Assembly (NCBI GenBank): GCA_036271315.1
Contig: DATBAV010000032.1
Location: forward strand, 1 to 64,000
DNA: 64,000 nt
DNA from: VRUE01 sp036271315
GTDB taxonomy: Bacteria; Actinomycetota; Thermoleophilia; Solirubrobacterales; 70-9
Reading direction: 5' to 3'
The notes beneath the pieces are model-generated. The model had not been told where the DNA came from and ran no database searches. It saw nothing but the letters and a program-made list of their open reading frames with translations. Positions 42,054 through 50,666 of the stretch are shown here, one piece after another. How positions within the stretch are numbered: the first letter of the stretch is position 1; every line of letters starts with the position of its first letter. The position numbers and the translations under genes were made by a program.

Positions 42054-45000
42054 ATGCTCAGCATTGGAAAGCTCGGAAAAGGCCAGGAGCGCTACTACCT
42101 GGAGAAGGTCGCCGAAGGCGCCGAGGACTACTACTCCGGTGAGGGCGAGGAGCCAGGCCAGTGGCTCGGCGACGCTGCCCGCGAGTTGGGCCTGTCGGGC
42201 GAGGTCGAGCCCGACCAGCTCGTCGCGATGCTTACCGGGATGAACCCGGCGACGGGCGAGCCGCTTGGACTGCGAGCCGTCCCTGGCAAAGGCCCGGTGC
42301 CCGGCTTCGATCTCACGTTCTCCGCTCCCAAGTCGGTCTCGCTGACCTGGGCGCTTGCCGGCGAAGAGGTCTCCCCACAGGTGAAGGCCGCTCACCAGCG
42401 CTCGGTCGAGGTCGCTCTCGCCTACATGGAGCGCCACGCCTGCCTGACCAGGCGCAGCAGCGGGGACGGCGGCAGGGTGTTCCTCAGCGGCAACGGCTTC
42501 CTCGCCGCCGCCTACCTGCATCGCTCCTCTCGCAACGGCGATCCGCAGCTGCATACGCATGTGCTGATCGCCAACGCGACCAAGGGACCGGACGGCAAAT
42601 GGACCCGGCTTTACCACCCGGCGATCTATGACCACGCCAAGACCGCCGGATACATCTACGAGGCCCACCTTCGCCATGAGCTGACCCGGACGCTCGGCAT
42701 CAAGTGGCAGCCGGTTCGCAACAGCATCGCTGAGATCAAGGGCTTCAAAGACGAGTGGCTTAAGGCGTTCTCCACCCGCCGCGCGGAAATACTCGAGGCG
42801 GCCGGGGCGGATGGCTCGGCCCGCGCCCGCCAGGTCGCCACGCTCGCCACCCGCGACGCCAAAGAGAAGGGGCTTGGTCCCGAGAGTCTGCGCGAGCGCT
42901 GGCACGAGCAGGCGAAGGAGATCGGCTTGGATCGCGACGCCATCGCGCAGACGATGGGCAGGGAGGTCGAGCTTGCCGCCCGCCCCACGCTGAAGCAGCT
43001 TGACAGGAAGGTGACAGCCCACGCCTCTCACTTCGACCGCCGCGGCGCGATCCAGGCGGTTGCCAACTCGCTCTCCAACGGAGCGCCCGCGCATGAGGTC
43101 GAGGCAGCCGCAGATGCCTTCCTTGCTTCGGATTCGGTCGTCACCGTGGCCGAGACCGCCAAAGGCACCCGCTACACGACTAAGCGAATCTGGGAGCTTG
43201 AGCGCCAGGCGCTTGAGGTCGCCGAGCGGATGGCGAGGGAGGTCCGGGGCGAGGCGGGCGAGCTGGTCGCCGCCAGGGTGATCGCGTCCCGCCCGACCCT
43301 GAATCCCGGCCAGCGCGAGATGGTCCGCCGCCTGCTCGCAGGCCACGAGGGCATAGCCATCGTGATCGGGGAGGCCGGGACCGGCAAGAGCTTCGCTACC
43401 GTGGCGGCCGCCGAAGGCTGGGCGCAGGCCGGGTTCGAGCTGCGCGTCGCCGCGCCGACTTGGCGAGCGGCAAACGTCCTCAGCGCCGAGGGTCTTGAGG
43501 CGATGACCGTTGCCGGCCTGCTTCGCGATCTCGATCGCGGCCAGCTTGGCCTTTCCCCTCGATCGGTCCTCCTGGTCGACGAGGCCGCGATGGTCGGCTC
43601 CGAGCATCTGGCCCGAGTCATCGGCCACGCCGACGAGGCCGGGGCGAAGCTCGTTCTCGTTGGCGATCCCGAGCAGCTTGGCTCGATCGAGGCGGGCGGC
43701 CTGTTCTCCGCGATCGCAAAGCGCACCGATCCCGTCCACCTCGAAGACGTGATTCGCCACAACCACGAGCTCGACCGCAGCGCGGCGAAGCTCATCCGCG
43801 ATGGTCAGGGCCGAGAGGCCCTGTCCCTCTACCGATCCGAGGAGCGGATCACGATCGCCGGAAACGCCGAGGAGCGCCGCGTGGCGATGGTCGAGGACTG
43901 GTGGCAGTCCTACGCCAAGGGCGAGGACGCGCTGATGGTGGCGAAGCGAAACGTCGAGGTCGAGCGCTTGAACGCGACCGCGCGCGAGCTGGTCAAGGCC
44001 GAAGGCAGGCTGGGCAGCGAGGAGATCGAGGTCGGCGGCTCCCCATTTGCCGCCGGCGATCTCCTCATCACCCGCGTCAACGACCGCGCCACCGGCATCT
44101 ACAACCGCGAGCGCTGGGAAGTCGCCCAGGTGGACGCCGAGCGAGGGCGGATCGTTCTCGACGGCATCGACCAGGCCCGCCGGGTCGAGGTCGGCCGCGA
44201 CTATCTGGACCGCACCACCTTGGGCGGTGAGGCTCCCGCGCTTCAGTACGCCTACGCCGTCACCACCTACTGCGCCCAGGGCACGACCGTCGACCGGGCC
44301 TATGTGATGGCCGACCCGTCGATGGACAAGCAGGAGATGTATGTCGCTACCTCGCGCACACGCGAGCAGACCTACCTCTACGCGACACCGGAGATCCGGA
44401 GCGAGCGCTCGGAGTACGCGCCGACCGGACCCGAGCGCGATCCAATCGCCCACGTTGGCGAAGCCGCAGAGCGCAACCGCGCCCAAACCGCCGCCCACGA
44501 CGAGGCTCTACGGGCCGAGCTGGCAAAGCTGCCCACCGTGGAGCTAGCGGCGAGGCGAAGCAAGCTGGACACCCCGGCCCGATTCGAGGCCAACCACGAG
44601 GATGACTACGCTCGCCAAGTTCGGGCGGTGGAGGAACGGCGCGCCCAGGTCGAGCGAGCCAGCGCCAACCGCGAAGCCGTCGAAGCGCTCGGCTGGCGTG
44701 AACGCCGCCAGAAGTTGCCCTACGCCATCGAAAGCGAGCGGCTATCCAGCGAACGGCTGACAGATGAGAAGGCCGAGCTGTCGCAGATGGAGCCACCGGG
44801 CACGGAGGTCCGGCGCGAGCGCGAGATTGCCGAGCAGCTTCTTGACACCCGCTCAGCGCAAGCGCTTACGGCCACCCGGATCGAGCCGCCTTCTTACATC
44901 GTCAAGGAATTGGGCGAGAGGCCCGCCGATCCGACCAGGGCCAGAGCCTGGGATCACGGTGTCCAGCGAGTCGAACGCTACCGGCTCGAACATGGCGTGA

Positions 45001-45176
45001 GGGACAAGGGCAGCACCTTCGGCCGCGAGCCGCAAGACGCCGCAGCGCGAGCGGCTCGCGAGGCCGCACAGCGACGGCTTGCCGAGACTCAGCGCAGGCT
45101 CGGTCTTGAGCAGCACCTAGCCAAGACCAAGCAGAGGACGAGAAGCATCGAGCGAGGCTTGAGCATTGGTCCGTGA
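42054..45176 (+). CDS. MobF family (TrwC/TraI-type) conjugative relaxase with helicase domain
   Basis: The 1040-residue protein has an N-terminal relaxase domain with candidate nicking tyrosines (Tyr14/15, Tyr26/27). The HUH metal site comprises His156 and His167/His169 in DPQLHTHVLIAN. A RecD-like helicase has Walker A GEAGTGKSF (about 439) and Walker B LLVDEAAMVGS, and a motif near CAQGTTVDRAYV. A C-terminal coiled region ends the protein. It nicks oriT and unwinds the transferred strand. No coupling protein is adjacent, so transfer would depend on a helper. An 853-residue antisense frame is a composition shadow. Confidence 0.94.
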   Translation: MLSIGKLGKGQERYYLEKVAEGAEDYYSGEGEEPGQWLGDAARELGLSGEVEPDQLVAMLTGMNPATGEPLGLRAVPGKGPVPGFDLTFSAPKSVSLTWALAGEEVSPQVKAAHQRSVEVALAYMERHACLTRRSSGDGGRVFLSGNGFLAAAYLHRSSRNGDPQLHTHVLIANATKGPDGKWTRLYHPAIYDHAKTAGYIYEAHLRHELTRTLGIKWQPVRNSIAEIKGFKDEWLKAFSTRRAEILEAAGADGSARARQVATLATRDAKEKGLGPESLRERWHEQAKEIGLDRDAIAQTMGREVELAARPTLKQLDRKVTAHASHFDRRGAIQAVANSLSNGAPAHEVEAAADAFLASDSVVTVAETAKGTRYTTKRIWELERQALEVAERMAREVRGEAGELVAARVIASRPTLNPGQREMVRRLLAGHEGIAIVIGEAGTGKSFATVAAAEGWAQAGFELRVAAPTWRAANVLSAEGLEAMTVAGLLRDLDRGQLGLSPRSVLLVDEAAMVGSEHLARVIGHADEAGAKLVLVGDPEQLGSIEAGGLFSAIAKRTDPVHLEDVIRHNHELDRSAAKLIRDGQGREALSLYRSEERITIAGNAEERRVAMVEDWWQSYAKGEDALMVAKRNVEVERLNATARELVKAEGRLGSEEIEVGGSPFAAGDLLITRVNDRATGIYNRERWEVAQVDAERGRIVLDGIDQARRVEVGRDYLDRTTLGGEAPALQYAYAVTTYCAQGTTVDRAYVMADPSMDKQEMYVATSRTREQTYLYATPEIRSERSEYAPTGPERDPIAHVGEAAERNRAQTAAHDEALRAELAKLPTVELAARRSKLDTPARFEANHEDDYARQVRAVEERRAQVERASANREAVEALGWRERRQKLPYAIESERLSSERLTDEKAELSQMEPPGTEVRREREIAEQLLDTRSAQALTATRIEPPSYIVKELGERPADPTRARAWDHGVQRVERYRLEHGVRDKGSTFGREPQDAAARAAREAAQRRLAETQRRLGLEQHLAKTKQRTRSIERGLSIGP

Positions 45177-45310
45177 ATGCCCCCGACCCGTGCGATTGAA
45201 GCACCGCGCTCGCGATTGTCATCCCCCTCCGGGGGTCGGGCGCTTCGCACCCTTGACAACCGCTCTCGCGGCGCTGGTTTGGCGGGTAGGTCGGGGCGGC
45301 TCATGGTGCT

Positions 45311-45769
45311 TTAGAAATGACGGGCGACGCGCTCCAACATTGATTTGATCTCTGTGAAGTAGCCCTTGACCTGCACGAGCGATACCGTCGACTGTTCTCC
45401 ATGCGCAACGCGATTACGTTGCGCCCGAACACTTCCTAGAGCCTCCCGCTCGGACTTTGTGACTGACGCCTTGAGCGCCTCTCCCCACCGACGATCAAAC
45501 GAACCGACCAACTCGATCAGTCGCTCGGTATTTGGATTCTGAAATCGTTTCATCCGCCACGTGGTATGGCTCAACACCGAGGCACTGGCTTGAGCGCCCA
45601 CGTGAGCGAGAACGACCTCGGTTACAACCTGCTCCACGAGTCCACTCAGACGAATCGCCAAATACTTGGCGTAGTCAGACTGAACTTCTATATCGGCCTG
45701 CGCTTCAGCGCGACTGAAGATCGCATCGACCTCTGTGACGAGTTGCGTAGCAGTCCATGGCAACGCCAC
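45311..45769 (-). CDS. HEPN-domain predicted ribonuclease
   Basis: The 152-residue helical protein contains the HEPN motif RxxxxH as Arg118-Asn119-x3-His123 (AQRNRVAHGEQ). This resembles the MAE_28990/RiboL-PSP-HEPN type. HEPN toxins usually cut RNA. The start lies six bases from the stop of the DUF262 gene, so the pair is an operon. The region is less GC-rich than the core, consistent with transfer. Confidence 0.82.
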   Translation of the reverse strand: MALPWTATQLVTEVDAIFSRAEAQADIEVQSDYAKYLAIRLSGLVEQVVTEVVLAHVGAQASASVLSHTTWRMKRFQNPNTERLIELVGSFDRRWGEALKASVTKSEREALGSVRAQRNRVAHGEQSTVSLVQVKGYFTEIKSMLERVARHF

Positions 45770-45775
45770 AGCAAG

Positions 45776-46915
45776 TCACTTGAGCAAGGCCTCGCGGGCC
45801 TTCCTAAGACGGAGTTTGACATTCTCCTCACGTGCCGTTGCTCGCTCGATCGCACCGCGATATTCGCCATTGCGGAAGAGTTTTTCGTAGCCTTTCTCTA
45901 GCGCCCTCGTTGACCGTAGGGACTTCTGCTCGATCCCTTCGGCCACGACCGTCATAAGCGAGTCCACGGCAGCGGCGTTAACTGCGCGAGCCGGACGAAA
46001 TGCTCGCTCGCCAAAACGCTCGTGAATGAGTTGGGTAGTCGCTTGAAATGCAGTCTTCAACTCCTTTGCGCTCTGACGGCCCAAATCTAGGTTCCAGGCG
46101 GTATAGGTGTTAAGAAACTCCTTCATTGGGGCTTCGTATTTCTTGGAACGAGCCCGAAAGGCAAAGAACCGCAGGATCAACTCTTGGTCCTTAAGCCGCT
46201 TAGACCGGTTCCCACACATCGCCCGCCAATGCTCGTCCTCGTTGAGGTCTCGGAGCAGGCCGATAAGAGGGCCGTTGAACAATGCCACCCTAATCTCCTG
46301 AGGTTGTAGCAGCGTACCCCCCGTATTCAGCCGCTCGAAAATCTTGTAGATGCCACTCTGGTCTTCTGACGGCACCTCCTGCCGCACCACCGTCGCGTGG
46401 ATAATGCTGTTATCAAGGCGCCGACGCGCATCGGTCTCAAGATCGTCATATGCGAGCCCACGAAAGTCTTTCTGTACATGCTGGAGGCGAAAAGTTCTTT
46501 CTCGAAGCGTGCCCGCGTAGAAGGCTTGGAGCGTCCGCAGCCGTTGCTGACCGTCGAGCACGAGGTAGACACCCTCCGACCCTTGCACCAAGAAAATGCC
46601 TGGCACCGGAAAGCCAAGCAGGAAGGACTCAATAAACCGATCTGACTGCGGCTTGGACCAAACGAAGTCACGCTGGAACCCAACCACGCCGATCTCCTCG
46701 TCTCCAACGCCTGGGTCAAACGTCGGCACCCTGATATCGCGGTTTTCCATGCGCTTGACCAGGCCGTCGACCGGGAAGTCTGCTCCGTAGGACGTGATCC
46801 CGTAGTGCTGAGGCGATATCTCCTCCCGCTCGTCGACATCCTCGTAACCCTCTTTGGCCGAAATCGCGTCGAGGCCGGGCTCTAGCTCTTGGTCCATGGC
46901 AGCACTCTTCTCCAT
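45776..46915 (-). CDS. DUF262 domain protein (ParB/GmrS-like fold)
   Basis: The 379-residue protein has DUF262 hallmarks: VVGFQRDFVWSKPQ (about 78-91), IESFLLGFPVPGIFL, and the nucleotide-handling motif LVLDGQQRLRTLQAF with DGQQR at 121-125. KIFERLNTGGTLLQPQEIR follows (core FERLNTGGTLLQPQE). DUF262 proteins occur in GmrSD-type and other defence systems as NTP-dependent DNA enzymes or sensors. The DUF1524 HNH nuclease domain of GmrSD is absent; the HEPN partner replaces it. Confidence 0.88.
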   Translation of the reverse strand: MEKSAAMDQELEPGLDAISAKEGYEDVDEREEISPQHYGITSYGADFPVDGLVKRMENRDIRVPTFDPGVGDEEIGVVGFQRDFVWSKPQSDRFIESFLLGFPVPGIFLVQGSEGVYLVLDGQQRLRTLQAFYAGTLRERTFRLQHVQKDFRGLAYDDLETDARRRLDNSIIHATVVRQEVPSEDQSGIYKIFERLNTGGTLLQPQEIRVALFNGPLIGLLRDLNEDEHWRAMCGNRSKRLKDQELILRFFAFRARSKKYEAPMKEFLNTYTAWNLDLGRQSAKELKTAFQATTQLIHERFGERAFRPARAVNAAAVDSLMTVVAEGIEQKSLRSTRALEKGYEKLFRNGEYRGAIERATAREENVKLRLRKAREALLK

Positions 46916-47151
46916 GTGGACAAGCCTATGTCAACGATGCAAGGCCGTGCCGTTGGGCGAACCTATTGCGTACCGATGAGGGCCGTAGTCCGCTGAAATT
47001 AGATGCAAGCTAACCCACCCCGACCGGTCTCCGAGGAAGTTGACGGCTGGCCGTCAGGCGCCTGAATCGCAAAGACTGGGGCACTCTTGGGGGACACCCA
47101 TTTCGGGGGTTGTGCTGCAAATGCCCCCGAAGCGGGCACTAATATTTGGGA
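46916..47151. other. Intergenic region upstream of DUF262 gene
   Basis: The 236 bp probably contain the leftward promoter for the DUF262-HEPN pair. No ORF is supported. A GGGGGACACCCATTTCGGGGG stretch near 47092 is the only notable composition. Confidence 0.4.
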
Positions 47152-47433
47152 ATGGCCCCTGCCTCTAAACACACGGATCCGGAGGTAGAGCGCCGCCGTG
47201 CAGCCGCCGGGCGGATGCGCGGACTGTTCGAGGGCGTGGCTCCTGACCGGAGCTTGGTTGATGAGCTGATCGCGGATCGTCGCGCCGAAGTCCAGGCCGG
47301 AAGGCGTGAGCGCAACGCTTCCACGGGCGGTGCCTGTAGCCGAGACAGCGCAAGACACCGCTCAAACGAATCCCTCCATGTCCCGGAGAACCGATCACTT
47401 CGTGGCGCGACTAAAACTTTGGGCCGTCTCTGA
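47152..47433 (+). pseudogene. VapB-like antitoxin remnant without toxin
   Basis: The N-terminal 50 residues (DPEVERRRAAAGRMRGLFEGV, DRSLVDELIADRRAEVQAG) closely match the antitoxin at 51890. After that the frame continues into unrelated sequence (RNASTGGACSRDSARH) and no PIN toxin follows, so the module is probably decayed. ATG at 47152. It overlaps the 3' end of the convergent membrane-protein gene. Confidence 0.55.
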
Positions 47434-47928
47434 AACGGCACCGATCGCTGCGAAGCCGGCGGCCATTAAGACAGCCGAGTAGGAAAACGTCGTGCTAGAC
47501 CCATTGGCAATCACCATGAGCGCGATTACCTCTCCGGTTAGGGCCGCTGCGGGTATAAGGGCCGTCAACGCGGTCGCTGCCTTAAGCAATTGAGTGCCCG
47601 TCTCAACATGCTCGCGAAGCCGAGTGACGATCTCTTCGTCAAGAGCGGCATCATCCGCGCTCTGCAAGACCTTTTGGGCTCGTTGATGCCGCTCGGTCCT
47701 AGAGCGAATCTCGGCGCGCCTCTCTCGGACATAAACCCCTAGAAGGACGGGGATCAAGACGACAACAATTTCGTAGAAAGCAAGACGGACCGGAGGTGAT
47801 CCACCGAGATGAAAAAGGGCCATGGAAATCCCCGATGCCACAACCCACTCGACCCCGAGGAAGGCCCAGAACTTGTGACTCGTCTCCTTGGCCAGGCTGA
47901 CGCCAACGGAAGTGCAAAATCGCCGCAT
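47395..47928 (-). CDS. Membrane protein of unknown function
   Basis: The 177-residue protein has two N-terminal helices (FWAFLGVEWVVASGISMALF, AFYEIVVVLIPVLLGVYV), a cytosolic helical segment rich in charged residues (RRAEIRSRTERHQRAQ) and two C-terminal helices. The layout of two membrane pairs around a coiled segment resembles small effector-type membrane proteins, but no family is recognised. Confidence 0.6.
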   Translation of the reverse strand: MRRFCTSVGVSLAKETSHKFWAFLGVEWVVASGISMALFHLGGSPPVRLAFYEIVVVLIPVLLGVYVRERRAEIRSRTERHQRAQKVLQSADDAALDEEIVTRLREHVETGTQLLKAATALTALIPAAALTGEVIALMVIANGSSTTFSYSAVLMAAGFAAIGAVSETAQSFSRATK

Positions 47929-48069
47929 GGTGGGAGATTTTAGGCCGATGGACAGTCGGAATCATGCTCGTCTGGCGCACGGTAGGCATCATCTTCGCCC
48001 CACGTATCGTCATAACTCCGGGCAACAGGCTCCCATAGACGTTGTAGGTCGTGGTGCGCCTGCAGCGTA
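47929..48069. other. Intergenic, no gene seen
   Basis: This stretch precedes repeat R2. No supported ORF or hairpin. It may hold the promoter of the leftward membrane-protein gene. Confidence 0.4.
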
Positions 48070-48222
48070 CGGATCAGCCGGTTCCGGCCGGGACAACAAC
48101 CGGGCGGGAGTCGCTCAAGCAAGGCCAAATTTGGCTCTGGGACTTGGCTAGTCGGACTTCTCTCCTCCAGCAGTAGCCCCAGAACTCGCTCTCGGCTCGC
48201 CGTCGGGCGTTTTCTGTTGTGA
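48070..48222 (+). repeat. Island repeat R2 (degenerate, attR-like)
   Basis: The core at 48160-48222 keeps CCCCAGAACTCGC, a CGGC/GCCG stem and GGGCGTTTTCTGTTGTG. The left flank GGATCAGCCGGTTCC and ACAACCGG is a diverged version of the flank in R3 and R5. The right flank is unrelated and leads straight into vapBC-like genes. Older or drifting copy. Confidence 0.6.
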
Positions 48223-48315
48223 GGCGTCGAATGTCGGCCGGTCCCAGGATGCTTCAATCGCCGGGAGGTCGGCGAATCGCAATCTCGGCCGACTGTAGCG
48301 GCTACCATCTAGTGC

Positions 48316-48585
48316 ATGGCAACGAAGCCAATCCAGGTAGACGCCGAGCTGCTGGAGCGCGCCCAGCGAGCCGCCAAGGAGCGAGGCGTTGCCGTGCCGC
48401 AACTTGTGCAGGAGGCACTTGAGCATGAGCTTGGGGAGGCGGCACCGATGCCCCAGCGAGGCCCACGGAGTAAAGACGAATGTGCGCAGCCGCCGCTCAC
48501 CTGCATCGGTGCGTTCAGCTCGGGCCGTGGCGACCTCAGCAAGCTGGCTAGCGAAGACGTCTTCGAGCCAGAGCCATTTCGCTGA
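48316..48585 (+). CDS. VapB-like ribbon-helix-helix antitoxin
   Basis: The 89-residue protein has an N-terminal RHH DNA-binding segment (KPIQVDAELLERAQRAAKERGV) and a helix VPQLVQEALEHEL. A Gly/Pro-rich toxin-binding tail follows. It is 5' of, and overlaps, a PIN-domain toxin. ATG start. It should autoregulate the pair. Confidence 0.8.
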   Translation: MATKPIQVDAELLERAQRAAKERGVAVPQLVQEALEHELGEAAPMPQRGPRSKDECAQPPLTCIGAFSSGRGDLSKLASEDVFEPEPFR

Positions 48586-48998
48586 TCCTCGACACTGGTG
48601 TGATCGTCGCGGCGTTCGACCGCGACGACGACAAACACGAGGCATGCACCTCGCTTCTCACCAATGTGCGAGAGCAACGAGTCGTGCCCTCGCCCGTACT
48701 CGTCGAGGTCGACCACCTGCTCAGGCGATACACGCAGAACGACCCTTTCATCGCGGTGCTCGACCAGGTGCGGCGCGGCGCGCTGGTGATTGAGGATCTG
48801 ATGACCGCCGACTACGAGAGGGTGGCGGAGTTGCTGACGACCTACGCCGATTTGAACGTCGGCTTTGTCGACTGTGCGGTCCTCGCGGTGACGGAGCGGC
48901 TGAACGAGCCAAAGATCGCCACGCTCGACCATCGACATTTCGGGACGATGCGTCCTCGCCACGCAGAGGCCCTGGAACTGCTTCCAGAATCGTTGTAG
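48576..48998 (+). CDS. VapC-like PIN-domain ribonuclease toxin
   Basis: The PIN fold is clear: ISLILDTGVIVAAFDRDDDKHEA with the first catalytic Asp, Glu in VVPSPVLVEVDHLL, and Asp residues in LNVGFVDCAVLAVTERL and ATLDHRHFG. It cleaves RNA. The first ATG/GTG in frame (48600) would cut off the catalytic Asp. The frame is closed at 48549, and no ATG, GTG or TTG lies between, so a non-standard start such as ATT at 48576 or a sequence change is implied. Coordinates here use ATT. Confidence 0.75.
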   Translation: MSLILDTGVIVAAFDRDDDKHEACTSLLTNVREQRVVPSPVLVEVDHLLRRYTQNDPFIAVLDQVRRGALVIEDLMTADYERVAELLTTYADLNVGFVDCAVLAVTERLNEPKIATLDHRHFGTMRPRHAEALELLPESL

Positions 48999-49212
48999 AC
49001 GCTCATCCCAGAAGTGTGCGCACTGCCCCAAAGGCTCATCTTGCCGGTACGATCCCGCATGCCCAACCGCAGACAGAAACAGTCGAACTAGACTCGTTGG
49101 GCGAGAAGGCGGGCTGGAGTCAACCTGCCGATACCGAGCACCGTGCCCGCCGCCGAGCTAACCCCCGCCCTGAGCGGTAGGCCCCAGGCTCACGGCGGCG
49201 CCGAGACCTTCT
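48999..49212. other. Intergenic, no supported gene
   Basis: Only a ten-codon ORF (49060) is present. The region leads into repeat R3. No hairpin or promoter is convincing. Confidence 0.4.
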
Positions 49213-49482
49213 GGTGCCACACTCGTGCCACAGTCAGGCACGGATTCAGCCGGTTACAACCGGGGTCAGCCGGAGGCCATTTGGCCCTAGGAGCCAGAAT
49301 CCGCTTTCCCATGCGGCGGGTCGGCGGTCTCTCCTCCCTGTAGTAACCCCAGAACTCGCCTCGGCTCCCCGCCGGGGCGTTTTCTGTTGTGGGCTCTAGC
49401 AAGCGGAAGCCCAAGACCTGCAACGGAGCGACGCACGGATCGTCCAAAAGGGTCGCCTGCCACAGGGGCGGTGCCACAGTCC
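49213..49482 (+). repeat. Island repeat R3 with both flanks (junction att-like)
   Basis: The core (49329-49392) is nearly identical to R1 and R5. The left flank (49213-49328: GTGCCACAGTCAGGCACGG, ATTCAGCCGGTTACAACCGG) matches R5. The right flank (49393-49482: CTCTAGCAAGCGGAA and GCCACAG repeats) matches R1. It is the only copy with both, as expected where two elements integrated in tandem share an attachment site. Confidence 0.75.
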
Positions 49483-49548
49483 CGCATCCGGGGAGCGAGC
49501 AGCCGCCCAGACCCTTCCCACAAGCCGCGCCCTACGCTTCGATTTCAA

Positions 49549-50666
49549 ATGAACATCGATGTCAACCGCTTGGCGCGCCGCCCGAATGGGCCGCGCCTCC
49601 TCGTCTACCTTGGTCAATCGACGCTCTCAGCGTTGGCAACCGAAAGGATCACGCCAGGCTGCTGGACCTACTTCGGGCAGAGGTCAACACCGGGCGACTG
49701 ATCTGCCCGACTTCGTCTAGCCACAACGACGAGACAGCCCGGGTACACATCCGAGACCAGGGGCTTTGGAAGGAGATCGACGGGCTCGCCGATGAGCTGT
49801 CCATCGGCATCGGCTTTCGAGGGGAGGAAGAAATCGAGCTTGCGGAGATCCACGCCGCAGCCGCCGCATTCGAAGAGCATGAGGGCAGGCCCATCTGGAA
49901 AGAGGCATTCCGAACCGATCCGAACAGACCGCGCGACGAGCTTTTCTTCGGCTTTGGCGGAGGGCAAGTCAGGGTCCGTGCTTACTTCGAGCCGGACCAG
50001 ATGCTTCACGAAGAGGTCACGCACGAGCGGGATAAGGAGACCGACATGGACAAGGTCTATGCGGAACTTCGCGAGAAAGGATTCTCATTTGAGGAAATGG
50101 CCGAAGGAAATCTCGAACAGATGATCAGCTGGAAGCTCAGTCCGGTGTTGGCCCCAGAGGAATTTGCAAGGCACTACCTTGAACGCGGTTTCGCTCTGGC
50201 TCGTGACGCGGAGGCGAGCGAGTTCGACATCTCCTCCGGTTCTGCCTACAACCGCTTCATGGCCTTCGGGACTCGGCGAATTCAGATGGAACACTTCGCT
50301 GGGCATTATCCCGAGATTGTCCGGCGGCCGAACGAGTTTCGGCGATTCGAGCCGCTTCGCTCATTGCCAACCCTCGTGCTTCCAGCCTTGTTTCGGGCGG
50401 CGCTCGCCGTCAGCCCGGGCCGGCGAGCAAGACCGAGTGACGGCCACGACATCGCTCACCTCACGCACGGCCTATCCCGATGCGATCTAGTGAGCGCCGA
50501 TGCGGGCATGACCCAGCTAATCCGGGACTTCCGACTCGCCCAGCTGGCTGCCAAATTTTTTCTTATCGCGAATTTGATCGCCTCGCCATGGCCATCGAAG
50601 AGCGGCTTGCCGAGTAACACAAAGACAGTGGGCGGCCGCCCTAACCAGGAGGCGCGTCCGGATTAA
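49549..50666 (+). pseudogene. Frameshifted PIN-like nuclease gene
   Basis: Residues RLLVYLGQSTLSALAT are read from 49549 in one frame; after about 49,645 homologous-looking sequence continues in another frame (RKDHARLLDLLRAEVNTGRL). The continuation reaches HDIAHLTHGLSRCDLVSADAG near 50,450-50,510. The layout matches a PIN-like family that opens with a YLDQ-type strand. Here the first acidic residue is Gly, so frame and active site are both damaged. The middle part (EEVTHERDKETDMDKVY) is intact. The 3' end overlaps the convergent CHAT gene. Confidence 0.6.

Noticed and set aside
41937..44498. 853-residue minus-strand ORF opposite the relaxase
   Set aside because: Composition shadow of the MobF gene with no domain pattern of its own.
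38514..45176. Complete self-transmissible ICE
   Set aside because: Integrase and relaxase are present, but no coupling protein, VirB4 or other secretion gene is visible, so only mobilisation is claimed.
49190..49523. Minus-strand ORFs reading HNRKRPGGEPRRVLG in several repeats
   Set aside because: They arise from the repeat core in each copy, change frame between copies and have no start signals; the repeat explains them.
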